Shown here one piece after another: positions 9,881 through 20,411 of a stretch of 64,000 nt of DNA. The notes under the pieces were generated by a model, which was not told where the DNA came from, did no database searches, and worked only from the letters and a program-made list of their open reading frames with translations. This DNA is from Agapetus fuscipes. Lineage: Eukaryota > Arthropoda > Insecta > Trichoptera > Glossosomatidae. The position numbers and the translations under genes are program-made. Numbering within the stretch: position 1 is the stretch's first letter; the number at the start of each line of letters is the position of its first letter. The stretch is taken from NCBI GenBank assembly GCA_951799405.1, contig OX637336.1, positions 16,845,479 through 16,909,478 of the forward strand, read 5' to 3'.

Positions 9881-10410
9881 TTTAAAATTAATCTTCACTA
9901 TGTCTAAACACAAACCCTTATAGATACTTTCATTGAAAATATTCCAAACAACAATGGAATATTTCTCAAACAATTCTTTTGAAATTGAAACTTTTCGTTT
10001 TATCAATACTTTTCCCCACTTCCAGGGAAAACATTGTACAAATTTCCCAAGTTTCACGTCTATAGACTGTACAGCTTTGTGGTTATGCGAAATCACTCTC
10101 GGTCTCAGATCTAGGCCCAACATGACGTTCCTATAGTATTATAGTATGGGCTTGTTTGACGACGCAATGTTGACGCTGTAAACAATGTCAACCAGCTCCA
10201 GACAGATTCCTGGCCTTGTGGCAAATATTTAACGAAGCTATTTACTCGTATTTAATAGCTGTTTTGTGTTATAATGCTTTTACTCGTTTACAGGAAATGT
10301 AAAAGGGAAAATTATAAGTGAAATGAATGTGTGTTACTCTCAATATCGACTGAGTTTTGTGTTTTTGTTTTTAACGTCCTCAAAGGAGTTGCCCCATCCT
10401 ACTGTTTTAA
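9881..10410. other. Unassigned spacer
   Basis: Frames of 67 and 90 codons overlap on opposite strands here without domain or splice support. No repeat family is recognised. Confidence 0.3.
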
Positions 10411-10670
10411 ATTGTGCAGAGTCGACTAAATATATTGTGGCAGACGTCGCACTCTTCGTTGTGCACATGGTGATGCTGTAAACAGGCTTTAACTGCCGCT
10501 TTGGCGGAACAGAACGGGTTTCAGAGACATGGCTTTTAGTTCGGCTGGTCCATCCTGCTGGAATAGTCTACCTCTGTAGTTGAGAACAGAGACCAGTGTT
10601 GGCAGTTTCAGTAAGTTTTGTTTAGAAGAAGCTTCGGCCTTGGGTTGGCTAGTGCTTTGAAGCCAACCTT
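10411..10670 (+). pseudogene. CR1-like LINE (type 2) ORF2 C-terminal fragment, broken
   Basis: Translation reads ...RTGFRDMAFSSAGPSCWNSLPL, a stop, then RTETSVGSF. This matches the minus-strand frame at 55736-56010. The AFSxAGPxxWNSLP motif is typical of the C-terminal region of CR1/L2-type LINE ORF2. Stops and frame changes make it a relic. Confidence 0.65.
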
Positions 10671-10745
10671 TTCAGGAGGCACTCTCTCTGCGCGACGACT
10701 GAGGACGAACTCTGAATGAGGATAAAGAATGAGAGAAGGGCGATC

Positions 10746-11006
10746 ATCTAATCTAATATAATAAAAGTTGCAAAGATATGTAACATTGGGGATTCACATT
10801 ACATGCATTCTCACAAGCAGACACGTACAAGTTCGCGCTTGCACATGCCGCATGTGAACATAAGTACAATATAAAAACCAAATCTCAAATGGAGATACAC
10901 ACTGCAACTCTTGCCGACCTTCCCTGAAACAGGGGTGACATTGGCAAAGTGAATTATTTTCTACAGCATGGGTGGTCAGCCGCATACCAACCCATAAGTC
11001 AAGGAA
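10746..11006 (-). mobile_element. Family A repeat (A3), full length
   Basis: Complete from ataagtcaaggaa (5' end, at 11006) to the tail (atctaatctaata). Slightly more diverged in the internal poly-T segment. Confidence 0.8.
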
Positions 11007-11149
11007 TAAAACCAACCATAAAACCAACTAAAGCTATTAATTACCATTTTTTACGGAAAGGATTAGTATTAAAGTGTAATTTTATTATCAATTAAAATTA
11101 TTAAAATGAAATATTAAATATTAATTAAAATTTAGGTAGTTAAGAGAGA

Positions 11150-11300
11150 GTTCATGCTCAGTCGTCGTGCAGAGAGGGAGCCTCCTGATGACGTTGCCTA
11201 CGTCGCCAACAAAACTTACGTAAGTCATTCCATAACGGTTCGTCTAATGTCCGAAAAATTTAATTACCTAACTGTGTATTATCTATGTCCTCATGCTTTC
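11150..11300 (+). repeat. Low-copy repeat K
   Basis: The block ccataacggttcgtctaatg to aattacctaactgtgta recurs at 26240-26310 (+) and 22240-22305 (-). The upstream cagtcgtcgtg and cgtcgccaac blocks recur near 22.38 kb. Unclassified; possibly the end of a larger element. Confidence 0.45.
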
Positions 11301-11645
11301 ATAACTGGTGGCCTGTACTATTACAATAGTTGTTGATTGCTTGGAGGCGAGTATTGCACAATGGAAAATGCGTAAAAACTAAAAACCAAATACTTAGATA
11401 TTGAGTCTGGTAGAAGCTTTTAGTCTGTTTACGTATATTTGATGTAGCAGAATTTACACTGCAATTTTTATCCCTTAGTTTTGAATTTGCATACCTTATA
11501 TTACTTTGTAGTGCTATTCTGTAACACCACTAACTTGAGTATGCATCGTTACTTAGCAGGGGAATACTTACCTGCCCCAATGCTGGAGTTTTATGTCCCT
11601 TATCTATCCTTGACAGAGCGGGGACTCACGCTCTAGGGGATTTTT
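11301..11645. other. Upstream region of the LINE
   Basis: About 345 bp before the first LINE ATG at 11646. It may contain the element's 5' UTR, but I see no second copy to set the 5' boundary and no target duplication. Confidence 0.35.
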
Positions 11646-12537
11646 ATGGACCTAGTCTTAAAAAGGGGGTCCCCTTCGCAAGAAGAGAATAACTTTGCAA
11701 GTTTGCAAGTTGTCAAAGAGTAGAGAACCATCTAGTGAAATTACAGAAAAACTTCAAAACAAAGAAGAGGTTTGCGTCTTAGACAAGAATAAATATGTCG
11801 ATAAAGAAGGAAACACTAATTTGATTATTGGCAGAGATGACCTTTTCGCATTCCTAAATGGAAAATTTTCTGAAAATGATGCCAAGATCGAACAACTATC
11901 AAGTCTTATACTGGAATACAAAAACAAACATGAGGAATTAATACAGCAGAATGTAAATCTTCTGCAGTCACTCAAAATTATAACTAAGCAAAATGAAGAA
12001 CTACGTAACAATATTTCACAGGCTGAAACAAGAATAAGTGACTTGGAAAACACCTTAAACACCATGGATCAATTTTCCAGAAGAGATAATCTAGAAATTT
12101 TCGGCATCCCTGAAAAAAATAATGAATCACCAATTAACATTATAAAAAACATTGCCGAACAATTGAAAACTAATCTCAAAGACGATGATATAATATATGC
12201 CTCCAGGATACCTTCAGCAAACAACTCTCGGCCTAAACCCATCATAGTCAAATTTAGAAACAATAACCTAAGAAATACGATATTGACATCCATTCGAAAA
12301 ATCAAAGGCCTTAGATCAAATGATATTGGGCTCTCTGGTGATCCCAAACAAATATTTATCAATGAACATCTCACTCCAAGGAATAAAGCATTATTACGAA
12401 AGACACGTGAGGCTGTAAAGGAAAAATCTTTTTTATATGTATGGACGAGAAATTGTCGGATATGGGTTCGGAAAAACAATACTTCTCCTGCATTAATTAT
12501 TCAAACAGAAGAGGATATAACCAAGAAAATCACATGA
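11646..12537 (+). CDS. LINE ORF1 protein, one frameshift
   Basis: Encodes the RNA-binding nucleoprotein that coats LINE RNA. The long frame from 11662 to the TGA at 12535-12537 has no ATG before residue ~124. A short frame opens at ATG 11646 in another phase and ends at about 11721, so I infer one indel near 11713 between a real start and the body. Counting from 11695, residues ~55-125 are a coiled coil. FSRRDNLEIFGIPE (~127-140) is the LINE ORF1p RRM-type signature. The C-terminal FINEHLTP...FLYVWTRNCRIWVRKN resembles the baculovirus FP25K-like domain of insect LINE ORF1s. No N-terminal zinc or PHD finger is visible. Confidence 0.75.
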
Positions 12538-12808
12538 CTTTCCTCAACCTCATCTCTACCACACATTTCTTTCACCATACATCCTCCCATTCCTACAAAT
12601 ACTCGGAAAATATCTCCATTGTACTCAACATAAATGTCTCAATCTATAGTCACGTCACTGTTAAATCACTACGTACATATAGATACCTCTCAGATCTTTC
12701 ATACCTATTGCTTACTCATTTGCTTTATTATTCCTCTATTACTTTTTACTTATTTTCATTATTTTCTATTTTTCTACCGAAGCCATTTTTCACCGTAAAA
12801 AACACAAA
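12538..12808 (+). other. LINE inter-ORF region
   Basis: Spacer of 271 bp, pyrimidine-rich in its second half. A 123-codon frame crosses from ORF1 to ORF2 but carries no domain. ORF2 starts at ATG 12809. Confidence 0.6.
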
Positions 12809-15709
12809 ATGATATCTATCCTTTATCAAAACTGTAGAGGCCTACGAACCAAATGTAACGCTTTTTACCAAAATATTCTGACTAATGACACATATAATAT
12901 AATTGGTATAACTGAGACATGGCTACTTGATTCCATTTCAGACGGTGAACTTGTACCCGTGAATAAATATGATGTTTTTCGCAAAAATAGATCATTTGAT
13001 CTCACTAATAAAACTATGGGAGGTGGTGTGATGTTGATACTGGATAAAGATTTCCACGCATATGCACATGAACATATTTACGAAATAGAATGCATCTGGA
13101 TTTCAATACCTAAATTAACTCTAACCAACAATGTCCCTGTGCATATTATATGCGTTTATTTACCTAGAGGAAAATATTACTCATCAGCGGTGAGTTCTTT
13201 TCTTGATTTAATAAGACACATAAATGAAACGTACCCTGAAGACATAATTTTGATTTTAGGTGACTTCAATATGCCACATATTCAGTGGACACCCAATCAC
13301 AATTCGAATATCTTACAACCACATATTTCAAATAATGATCAAAATATCTTAAATCTATTAGACACAATGTCGTACATTAATCTTAACCAATATAATTGTA
13401 TACAAAATTCGAATCAACGTATTTTGGATCTAGTATTAAGTAACTCGGACTGTATAATTACGCGCTCCGACTCCCCGCTTGTGGAAGAGGACTCGCATCA
13501 TCCAACACTTCATATTCATTTACCAATTCAACAAATGAAAATGCTACCAACTGGCGCGAAAGAAATTATTCTATACAAAAAAGCTAATTATGATTTAATA
13601 AATATGCATCTCTCGGAAGTAAATTGGAATCACCTCAGAAATTATGATGACATTGACATTGCAGTCGATGAATTTTATAATATATTACGCACCACTATAA
13701 GTCTTCACATCCCTCGAAAGTTATTAAACCGCTCAAACTACCCCATATGGTATAGCCCTGCACTCATAAAAGTTATCAAAGAAAAACATAAATATCATAA
13801 TAAATGGAAACGCTTCCAAAATCCTTGTGACTTCTCGGCATTCTCCTTACTTCGGTCCCGACAAAAATTACTTCAACATCAATGCTACACTAGTTATATA
13901 CAAGTAATCGAAAATAATATACAAACGAACCCGAAACATTTCTTTACATACATTAAAAATAAAACCAAATCATATAATATTCCGCAAACCATGCACTATC
14001 GTAATAAAATATGCCACGGAAATGAAGACATTTGTTCACTCTTCTCCGACTACTTTAACTCAGCTTTTAACGACTCATCAAATAATCATGACAACTCCCA
14101 TCCATACAATGACCTTTTTTCTGATTCGTTTGTTAATAACATAGGTCACATTCGAATAACTCAATCTGAAGCAAATAAATACTTAAAACAAATAGATAAA
14201 AACAAAGGATTCGGTAATGACGAGATTAGTCCATACTTTGTGTTTCAATGTGCTGACCAGCTGAGTGAACCATTCTCAATTCTTTTTAATAAATCAATGG
14301 ATAATGGTAAATTCCCAACGAAATTTAAAGATGCCTTAATAACACCCATTCATAAATCTAAATCAAAAAATGACATCGAAAATTATCGCCCCATTTCCAT
14401 CCTATCTGTATTTAGCAAATTATTTGAAAAAATTGTACTAGATCACATCTACCCAACAATCTCCCCCTATATTAGCAATCACCAACATGGATTTTTGAAA
14501 AAACGCTCAGTTCTCACTAACTTGCTTAACTTCACAGAATATGTCTCGCATAGATTAGGTGATCGCTTGCAAGTTGATGCTGTATACACGGATTTTTCAA
14601 AGGCGTTCGATAGGGTAGACCATAGTATTCTTATTAACAAACTGTACAGTGTAGGAATCCATGGTGACCTACTCCGATGGTTTATTTCCTATGTAAAAAA
14701 CAGACAACAGGCAGTGGTTGTGGGCGGCTGTAAGTCCAATTTCACTCGTGTCCCGTCGGGTGTACCCCAGGGCTCACACCTAGGTCCCATTCTTTTTAAT
14801 ATTTACATATATGACATACAATTTTGCTTCCAATCCTCACACTTTTCAGGTTTCGCTGATGACATGAAAATTTACGCAACAATTAACAATATAAATGACT
14901 GCATTAATTTACAAAATGACATCAATAGACTAAGTGTGTATTGCTATAAAAATAAAATCGACATCAATGTGTCCAAATGTGCTCTTTTAACATTTTCTCG
15001 CAAAAACACCCTTATAACACACTCTTATTCCATAAATGGTTTGTTATTGAAAAAAGTTGATAGTGTGAGAGATCTGGGAGTTTTATTAGATTCCAAATTG
15101 ACGTATGACAAGCATATTGACTCAATTACCTCCAAAGCTTACCGAATGTTGGGTTTTATCATCCGCACCGGTAAACAATTTAATAATATCAACACTTTAA
15201 AAACACTATACCTTTCACATATACGCCCTCATTTAGAATTTTGTACTCCAATATGGAATCCGCACTACAAAGTTAACACTAACCGTATTGAAAATATTCA
15301 AAAGATTTTTGTTAAATATTTAGAGAAACGACAATACATTGAACACACCGACTACAAATCTTCCATAGAATTTTTCAATATTAACACACTACAAGATAGA
15401 AGGACCTACTTTGATCAATTACTTTTGTACAAAATATGCAATAATACAATTGACTCCCCTGATTTATTATGTAACATATCTTTTCTTATACCAAACAGAC
15501 GTACCCGCTCGCAAAATTTATTTCACCTACCCATTTGTCATACCAATTACCGATACCACTCAACTTTATTCAGAATACAGCGTGACTATAACCAAAATTT
15601 CAAAAATTTAGATATTTTCCATGACTCATTAACAACCTTTCGCAATAAATTGAGATATTTTTCAACTCTGTCCCCTAACTCCCTCAATCAAGCTCCTTCA
15701 CTTACGTAA
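12809..15709 (+). CDS. LINE ORF2: endonuclease and reverse transcriptase
   Basis: 966 codons, uninterrupted, TAA at 15707-15709. Residues 1-~235 are an apurinic-type (EEP) endonuclease: N8 in QNCRGL, E36 in TETW, D152 and N154 in LGDFN. The final SDH-like motif reads D228-S-H-H-P. The reverse transcriptase spans about 330-780: NYRPIS region, GFLKKRS, motif A D595 (YTDFSKAFD), motif B 649-655 (PSGVPQG), motif C F682-A-D-D685, then VRDLGVLLDSKL. The C-terminal RRTRSQNLF block is usual in insect Jockey/CR1 elements. ORF2p nicks target DNA and reverse-transcribes its RNA from the nick. All catalytic residues I can place are present. The exact clade needs a phylogeny. Confidence 0.93.
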   Translation: MISILYQNCRGLRTKCNAFYQNILTNDTYNIIGITETWLLDSISDGELVPVNKYDVFRKNRSFDLTNKTMGGGVMLILDKDFHAYAHEHIYEIECIWISIPKLTLTNNVPVHIICVYLPRGKYYSSAVSSFLDLIRHINETYPEDIILILGDFNMPHIQWTPNHNSNILQPHISNNDQNILNLLDTMSYINLNQYNCIQNSNQRILDLVLSNSDCIITRSDSPLVEEDSHHPTLHIHLPIQQMKMLPTGAKEIILYKKANYDLINMHLSEVNWNHLRNYDDIDIAVDEFYNILRTTISLHIPRKLLNRSNYPIWYSPALIKVIKEKHKYHNKWKRFQNPCDFSAFSLLRSRQKLLQHQCYTSYIQVIENNIQTNPKHFFTYIKNKTKSYNIPQTMHYRNKICHGNEDICSLFSDYFNSAFNDSSNNHDNSHPYNDLFSDSFVNNIGHIRITQSEANKYLKQIDKNKGFGNDEISPYFVFQCADQLSEPFSILFNKSMDNGKFPTKFKDALITPIHKSKSKNDIENYRPISILSVFSKLFEKIVLDHIYPTISPYISNHQHGFLKKRSVLTNLLNFTEYVSHRLGDRLQVDAVYTDFSKAFDRVDHSILINKLYSVGIHGDLLRWFISYVKNRQQAVVVGGCKSNFTRVPSGVPQGSHLGPILFNIYIYDIQFCFQSSHFSGFADDMKIYATINNINDCINLQNDINRLSVYCYKNKIDINVSKCALLTFSRKNTLITHSYSINGLLLKKVDSVRDLGVLLDSKLTYDKHIDSITSKAYRMLGFIIRTGKQFNNINTLKTLYLSHIRPHLEFCTPIWNPHYKVNTNRIENIQKIFVKYLEKRQYIEHTDYKSSIEFFNINTLQDRRTYFDQLLLYKICNNTIDSPDLLCNISFLIPNRRTRSQNLFHLPICHTNYRYHSTLFRIQRDYNQNFKNLDIFHDSLTTFRNKLRYFSTLSPNSLNQAPSLT

Positions 15710-16065
15710 TAATCCCTCCTTTTCCTCATTCCTTTCCACTTTACTTTTACTTTTAATTTCTTTTCTTACACCTTGTTTCTTTTTTTTTTTCTTTTTTGTT
15801 GCTTGACAACTTGTGTCTTTTTTGCTTTTTGTTTTTTTGCTTTTTGTTTTGCTCTCCTTTTATTTTTTATTTTCTTGTCTTCTCAATTTTCTATGATATG
15901 TCAATACAAGCTCAGCATACTGATCAAATTATTATTCTTTCTCTATAATTTTAAATAGAAGAAACAATTTTGGCTTATATTAATTTTAAGAACACCATTG
16001 TAATCACTTTTATAAAGCTGTAGTTTTCTCAAATAAATAAATAAAAAATAAAATAAAAAAATAAA
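15710..16065 (+). other. LINE 3' UTR and A-rich tail
   Basis: A pyrimidine-rich stretch (15720-15870) is followed by AT-rich sequence and a tail of repeated aaataa/aaaataa. A 61-codon Phe-rich frame at 15773-15958 is a by-product of the T-runs. Confidence 0.7.
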
Positions 16066-16096
16066 CTTAAAAAAATATTGTGTTTAAAAAAATCTT

Positions 16097-16250
16097 GTTC
16101 ATGTTCATTTGAGATTGGGTTTTTTTATGTTGTAAGTTCACATGTGGCATGCGCAAGCGCGAACTTGTACGTGTCTGCTCTTGAGAATGCATGTTATGTT
16201 AATCCCCAATGTTACATATCTTTGCAACTTAAATTAGATTAGATTAGAGC
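16097..16250 (+). mobile_element. Family A repeat (A3), 5'-truncated
   Basis: Starts at catgttcatttgagattgg, 30 bp after the LINE tail, and runs to ttgcaacttaaattagattag. The missing 5' half is not found on the other side of the LINE, so the LINE did not simply split this copy. Confidence 0.75.
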
Positions 16251-16317
16251 CCTTCTCTTCTCAATCTTTCCTCGTATGTATATCAAGACGGCGCTTTATA
16301 AAATATCTCATTCGTCA

Positions 16318-16362
16318 TTGGAGGGCCCTTGAGGTGTGACACATACAAAAATGACGCTTTTT
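16318..16362 (+). mobile_element. SINE-B 3'-end fragment
   Basis: gggcccttgaggtgtgacac and aaaatgacgct match the 3' part of SINE-B. The rest is absent. Confidence 0.5.
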
Positions 16363-16392
16363 AACGTGTCTAAAATCTGTAACAATGATAAA

Positions 16393-16580
16393 TTACATTT
16401 GAGATTCATATTAAATGCATTCCCACAAGCAGACACGTTTGAATTCGCGCTTGAATATGCCGCATGTGTACTTGCAATATAAAAACCCAATCTCTAATGA
16501 ACATAAGCCCTGTAACTCTTGTCGACCTTCCCTGAAACAGGGGTTTACAGTATGTGCGATCAGCCTCATACCAAACCATT
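16393..16580 (-). mobile_element. Family A repeat (A1) with internal deletion
   Basis: Matches A1 from the aatctcaaat block to cctcataccaaacc but lacks about 30 bp including the ggttcactttgcc segment. The tail is missing. Confidence 0.7.
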
Positions 16581-17064
16581 AAAAATCATAATTGAAAAGA
16601 AAATAAACTAAGGACAGAATAACTGTGAATACGCGCGGATGCAGCTTGTCAAAAAGAAGCACAAAATCGCTCAAAGTAAATCTTGCGTATTTATATGCAA
16701 ATTAAAATCATACGGAGTATTAGGGTAGCAGAAGCGCAGAGGAATATTAAAGATGCATCGCGTAGCCAAGTGGGCTGTGACAGCCGATACCAAAGCGTTT
16801 TCTTATCAAGTTACACGAACCGAATAAATCTCATGCTCTCCTGTTACTCGAGCGCGCTGAATACGTAAAATCTGTTCTCCCCTCGAATATCTGCTACCCT
16901 GGCTCCTGTCATATTATGAGGAGGTATTTTAGAAAGGAAAGGTGGCAAGATTTACCACACTTTATTTTTTCTGTGACTGTGGCTATGTTTTCATTTTTAT
17001 TGCGGTGGTCAGAGCCTCTTCGCAGTTTTAGGGTTCGATCCTCATCCAGGGTCTTAGTAATGAA
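16581..17064. other. Unassigned spacer
   Basis: The motif attagggtagcagaag near 16717 recurs loosely near 26.51 and 34.09 kb, hinting at an old unclassified repeat. No gene. Confidence 0.3.
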
Positions 17065-17340
17065 CAAGTCGCTTGGATGGTCGAAGGCGTAAGGGGTCGG
17101 TGGTTGAATTTGCGTTATTGACACTAACGCTGGTTCGAGCCCCCTGTGTCTTTTCCTATCGACATTAACTTCGACCCTGGTTCAACAGATGTCATTGGAT
17201 TGTTATCAATGAATAATTCATTGGAAAATAAAATAATAAACTATTATATTTTGATAACGTTAAAAGTTAAAACCTGTTTCTGTACAAGGAAAGTTGGTTG
17301 GTGAATTACATTCCTCTTCTCAAATCTTACAAAAAAAAAA
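17065..17340 (+). mobile_element. SINE-C copy, complete
   Basis: tRNA-like head (ggatggtcgaaggcgtaagg, then ctggttcgagcccc), body (cttcgaccctggttcaacag), and 3' end cattcctcttctcaaatc with an A-run tail. Confidence 0.8.
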
Positions 17341-18524
17341 GATTTCTCGTTTCGTTGTTATTTTCAAACCCAATTTTTTTTTTGTAATACGTCACAGCAC
17401 ATTACGTTGTATCCTCACGAAGTCAGCATTTTTTCTCCATACATGGAAGCATTCGAATAGCAGGTTAATTAAAGAGCATGAGGGTGGGAAGTTGACAGGA
17501 TATTTTCGGCGGTGAAACCATGGAAGCTGTAATTCAATGGAGTGGCTAATGGCTATGAATGTGATTTAAATCGAAATGATGCACGGTCTTTGACACCATA
17601 CGTGTTGTCTCGCTCACGACGTATGAAATGTTTTTGTCATTTTCTATGTAAACAACGTGTCTCTACTCCGTCTTCAATCTATGTAAATATCACCATAGAA
17701 ACCCGTAGCAACGGTATTTGTTACTAGTGTTGTTGAAAGTATAAAGATATCTGATAAATTCCGAATTCAAATATGTTTCGACCTCATTGCGTACGGGATG
17801 ATTTTCACAAATATAACCGCGAGCATACATAGAAGTTACATGCAGTTGAATAAGCAAGTACCTACATACTCGTACTTGAACATCACTAGTTCTAGAAATG
17901 GCTGTCACTTTCGCGAGCAAAATATTTCGACAAAGGAAAAATAAATTTTATGGAGATGATCGTATTCAATAGTTTTTAAGTGAAATAATATTCCGCACTT
18001 TATAAAAAAAAAAATCTTTAGTTGGCACGTTAAGAAAATATCCAGTTTGCTATTAAATGCATTTTTTCCAATCAGATAACACACCTATTGACAGTTGGAA
18101 GGTTACCGATAGACTGAATTTTGATTTTTGTATGATGGGTGAGTTAGCGCATTCATAATTGTCAATGAGTTGCTTGCTTAGCTCACCTAGTTTTTATATA
18201 TCGATGGGTAAAACACTCGCACACCTGAAATGTGACAGGTGGAGGAGCGGGCGCCTGAAGCAGGTGACCCGTTATTACTAGGCTTGATCACGTCACGCGC
18301 GATCACGTGATACGTTATTATTAAAAGTAAATGAGGTTTTCCTGCGTGAAAACAGATGGGATATAGAAAACACCGCAGACGTACGAAATACCGAACACAT
18401 AAAAATATTAAAACGGACAGTACTACACCTAAATCTCAGAAGCGAGAACTGTACAGAAGCAAATGTTGGAATACGCTGGGTTAAAAAAATACAAATATAC
18501 GGTTATTAGTATTTGTTGTGTATA
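17341..18524. other. Unassigned 1.2-kb spacer
   Basis: No repeat family or gene recognised. The segment 18283-18312 has overlapping palindromes (gatcacgtcacgcgcgatca and the perfect atcacgtgat), an E-box-like CACGTG site. Confidence 0.35.
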
Positions 18525-18790
18525 TTCCTTGACTTATAGGTTGGTATGCGGCTGACCACCCATGCTGTAGAAAATGGTTCACTTTGCCAATGTCACCCAT
18601 GTTTCAAGGAAGGTCGGCTAGGATTGCTAAGTGTATGTCCATTTGAGATTTGGTTTTTATATTGCAGGTTTACATACAGCGTGCGCAAGCGCGAACTTGT
18701 ACGTGTCTGCTTGTGAGAATGCATGTAATGTGAATCCATAATGTTACATATCTTTGCAACTTAGATTAGATAAGATTAGATTAGATTAGT
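18525..18790 (+). mobile_element. Family A repeat (A3), full length
   Basis: Complete copy from ttccttgacttataggttgg to an expanded tail of TTAGA pentamers with one imperfect unit (18760-18790). Confidence 0.85.
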
Positions 18791-18849
18791 AGACGATCAC
18801 AAAAGTTCACCCAACCTAACAGCGACTGCGTTTGGCTAGAGAAATAAGC

Positions 18850-18900
18850 GAGCCGAAACGTCTCATTTCTTGTTAAGGCTGAGTAAACCTTGTGACACTA
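18850..18900 (-). mobile_element. SINE-D fragment
   Basis: Only the ctcatttcttgttaaggctg and agtaaacctt segment of the SINE-D body remains. Confidence 0.5.
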
Positions 18901-19494
18901 TGATGTAAAAATTGCTGGTTTCAGTTCAAACACTCATTTGGTTGGTTTTTAGTTTCAGTTTTATCCTTCCTTGTAGTTTAGGGAAATGAAAGAGCCCAGA
19001 ACCCACAAATCACTTGTATACAGGTATATAACCAAATTTTCCTACCGTCCTACATGATGCGTAAATACCAAAAAAATAATAAAACAATTTTTTTATATAC
19101 ACATCATAAATAACAGCTCGAGCGGCATAAACATTGAAATGTTAGGTATTGAAGATAAACGCAAATCATTTCAAATTTTTCTTTATCAAAAATTGATATA
19201 GATTGTATTGTTACGAATTGATAGGTTCACGCCTGCTTGCTTTTTTGATTGTGTGCCTAGGCTATACGTGTGTGTAGACGTGAGTGTTTGATATTTTGTG
19301 CTTTGTACTTCTTATTTTCTCTAGAAATATCCATTCTAGAGGCGTCTCGTATGGTCAGGAACACGTGAGAATAGTGACAAATAAATATTGGTTGCGGTTC
19401 TGTTAATCTGGAGTAATCCTTTAACGCCCAAGCCGCAAAGCCGTCAATATATAAGTTACAGAGCACACCATATTATGTAATCTGTACTGTACTG
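18901..19494. other. Unassigned spacer
   Basis: AT-rich, with no supported frame or repeat. Confidence 0.3.
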
Positions 19495-19625
19495 TATCCT
19501 GCCGCCGTTCCATTAGGGGTGGCCGGTACCTCCGCAGATGCGTCTCCACTTTTTTCTGTCCTTGCATACTTCTTTCATCTCTTCAACGTTCATCACTTTC
19601 TTCATCGATTTGTTAAAAATAAATT
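19495..19625 (-). pseudogene. LINE-E C-terminal and 3' UTR fragment
   Basis: The minus strand encodes a DRKKWRRICGG-type end, here with a changed residue, then ggtaccggccacccctaatg and gcggcaggatacag of the 3' UTR. It is most similar to 60475-60610 and 60690-60815. Confidence 0.65.
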
Positions 19626-20243
19626 CAACCGATGTTTTATTGAAAGTGAACCCGAAATAAATCATAACAGTACGGGCTTAAATTTATTCCAAACATGTTA
19701 ACAAACTGTGCTTTAAATAAACACTAATCTTTTTTTTCGATGCCAAAATCCTCAAACACCACAAAATCACTCTTTGAAGAGGGGCAAGAATAAACCAGTC
19801 TTAAAAAAAAGGGCACAGAAAAATATGCCTCATAAAATATTCAATCTTTCCCGAGCGATATTTGAACATACATAGTTTTCTTTCTAAAGGATAATAATGT
19901 ACGTTGAGGAAAAACTTGCCTGGGGCACTGCGATCCGCCTTCGAACCTTTTACCGAGGATCAATCGGCTTGGTTTCTTGGGGAGATAAGGGGATGAATGG
20001 AAGGTTGCTGTGACGAAAAGTTTGAATTGGAAAAAAGTGTTGCGGTTGAAGTTATTGTTAGAAAGAGGTTGACATTTGAATTTTTTTTATTTTATATTAT
20101 AGTTTTATTTTTATAGCTGCTCATCAACAGCCAATACAATTTGTATGGAGCAGCGATCAGCTGTTAACACACCGCCATGTTTTATTCCGCGCTTCAAATA
20201 GGTAGGGCAAGATCTACCGACGACCGTCGAGACTTCCACCCCT
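19626..20243. other. Unassigned spacer
   Basis: No gene. At 20229-20257 gagacttcca and tggaagtctc form a small palindrome abutting MITE-F2, possibly a solo end of the same family. Confidence 0.35.
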
Positions 20244-20411
20244 GGGCTGGAAGTCTCATCACCACGGTTATTCTTATCTTCCGAATATCGGTAATATTAA
20301 TTGAATGAAGACCTGTCAATCCGACGACCGCTAGTGAACAGCTGATAAGTCTTCATACATGTATTAGCGATATTCGGTAGGTAAGAATTACCGTGGTTAT
20401 GAGACTTCCAT
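20244..20411. mobile_element. MITE-F copy F2
   Basis: A ~170-bp foldback element. Arms start gggctggaagtctcatcacc and include cttacctaccgaatatcgg-type sequence. The core reads cctgtcaatcc... and ..gtgaacagctgat. The arms pair over about 65 bp with mismatches. No transposase. Confidence 0.75.

Larger units (their letters stand above)
11646..16065 (+). mobile_element. Jockey/CR1-type LINE, nearly full length
   Basis: A non-LTR retrotransposon with ORF1, a 271-bp inter-ORF gap, ORF2, a ~320-bp 3' UTR and an A-rich tail of aaataa-type repeats at 16030-16065. There is no RNase H domain. The intact ORF2 suggests recent insertion; ORF1 has one apparent frameshift. The 5' limit is uncertain, and 11646 is only the first plausible ORF1 start. 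Confidence 0.85.

Noticed and set aside
15773..15958. Phe/Cys-rich 61-codon frame after ORF2
   Set aside because: Falls in the pyrimidine-rich LINE 3' UTR.
16097..16250. LINE inserted into this family A copy
   Set aside because: The missing 5' half is not found beyond the other end of the LINE, so the copy was already truncated or lost separately.
18760..18790. TTAGA repeats as interstitial telomere
   Set aside because: Only a few imperfect units, always attached to family A 3' ends, and the pentamer is TTAGA rather than TTAGG.
18800..18870. Additional hammerhead at gagccgaaacgtc
   Set aside because: GAAACGTC is present but there is no CTGANGA box at the right distance and stem I cannot form.
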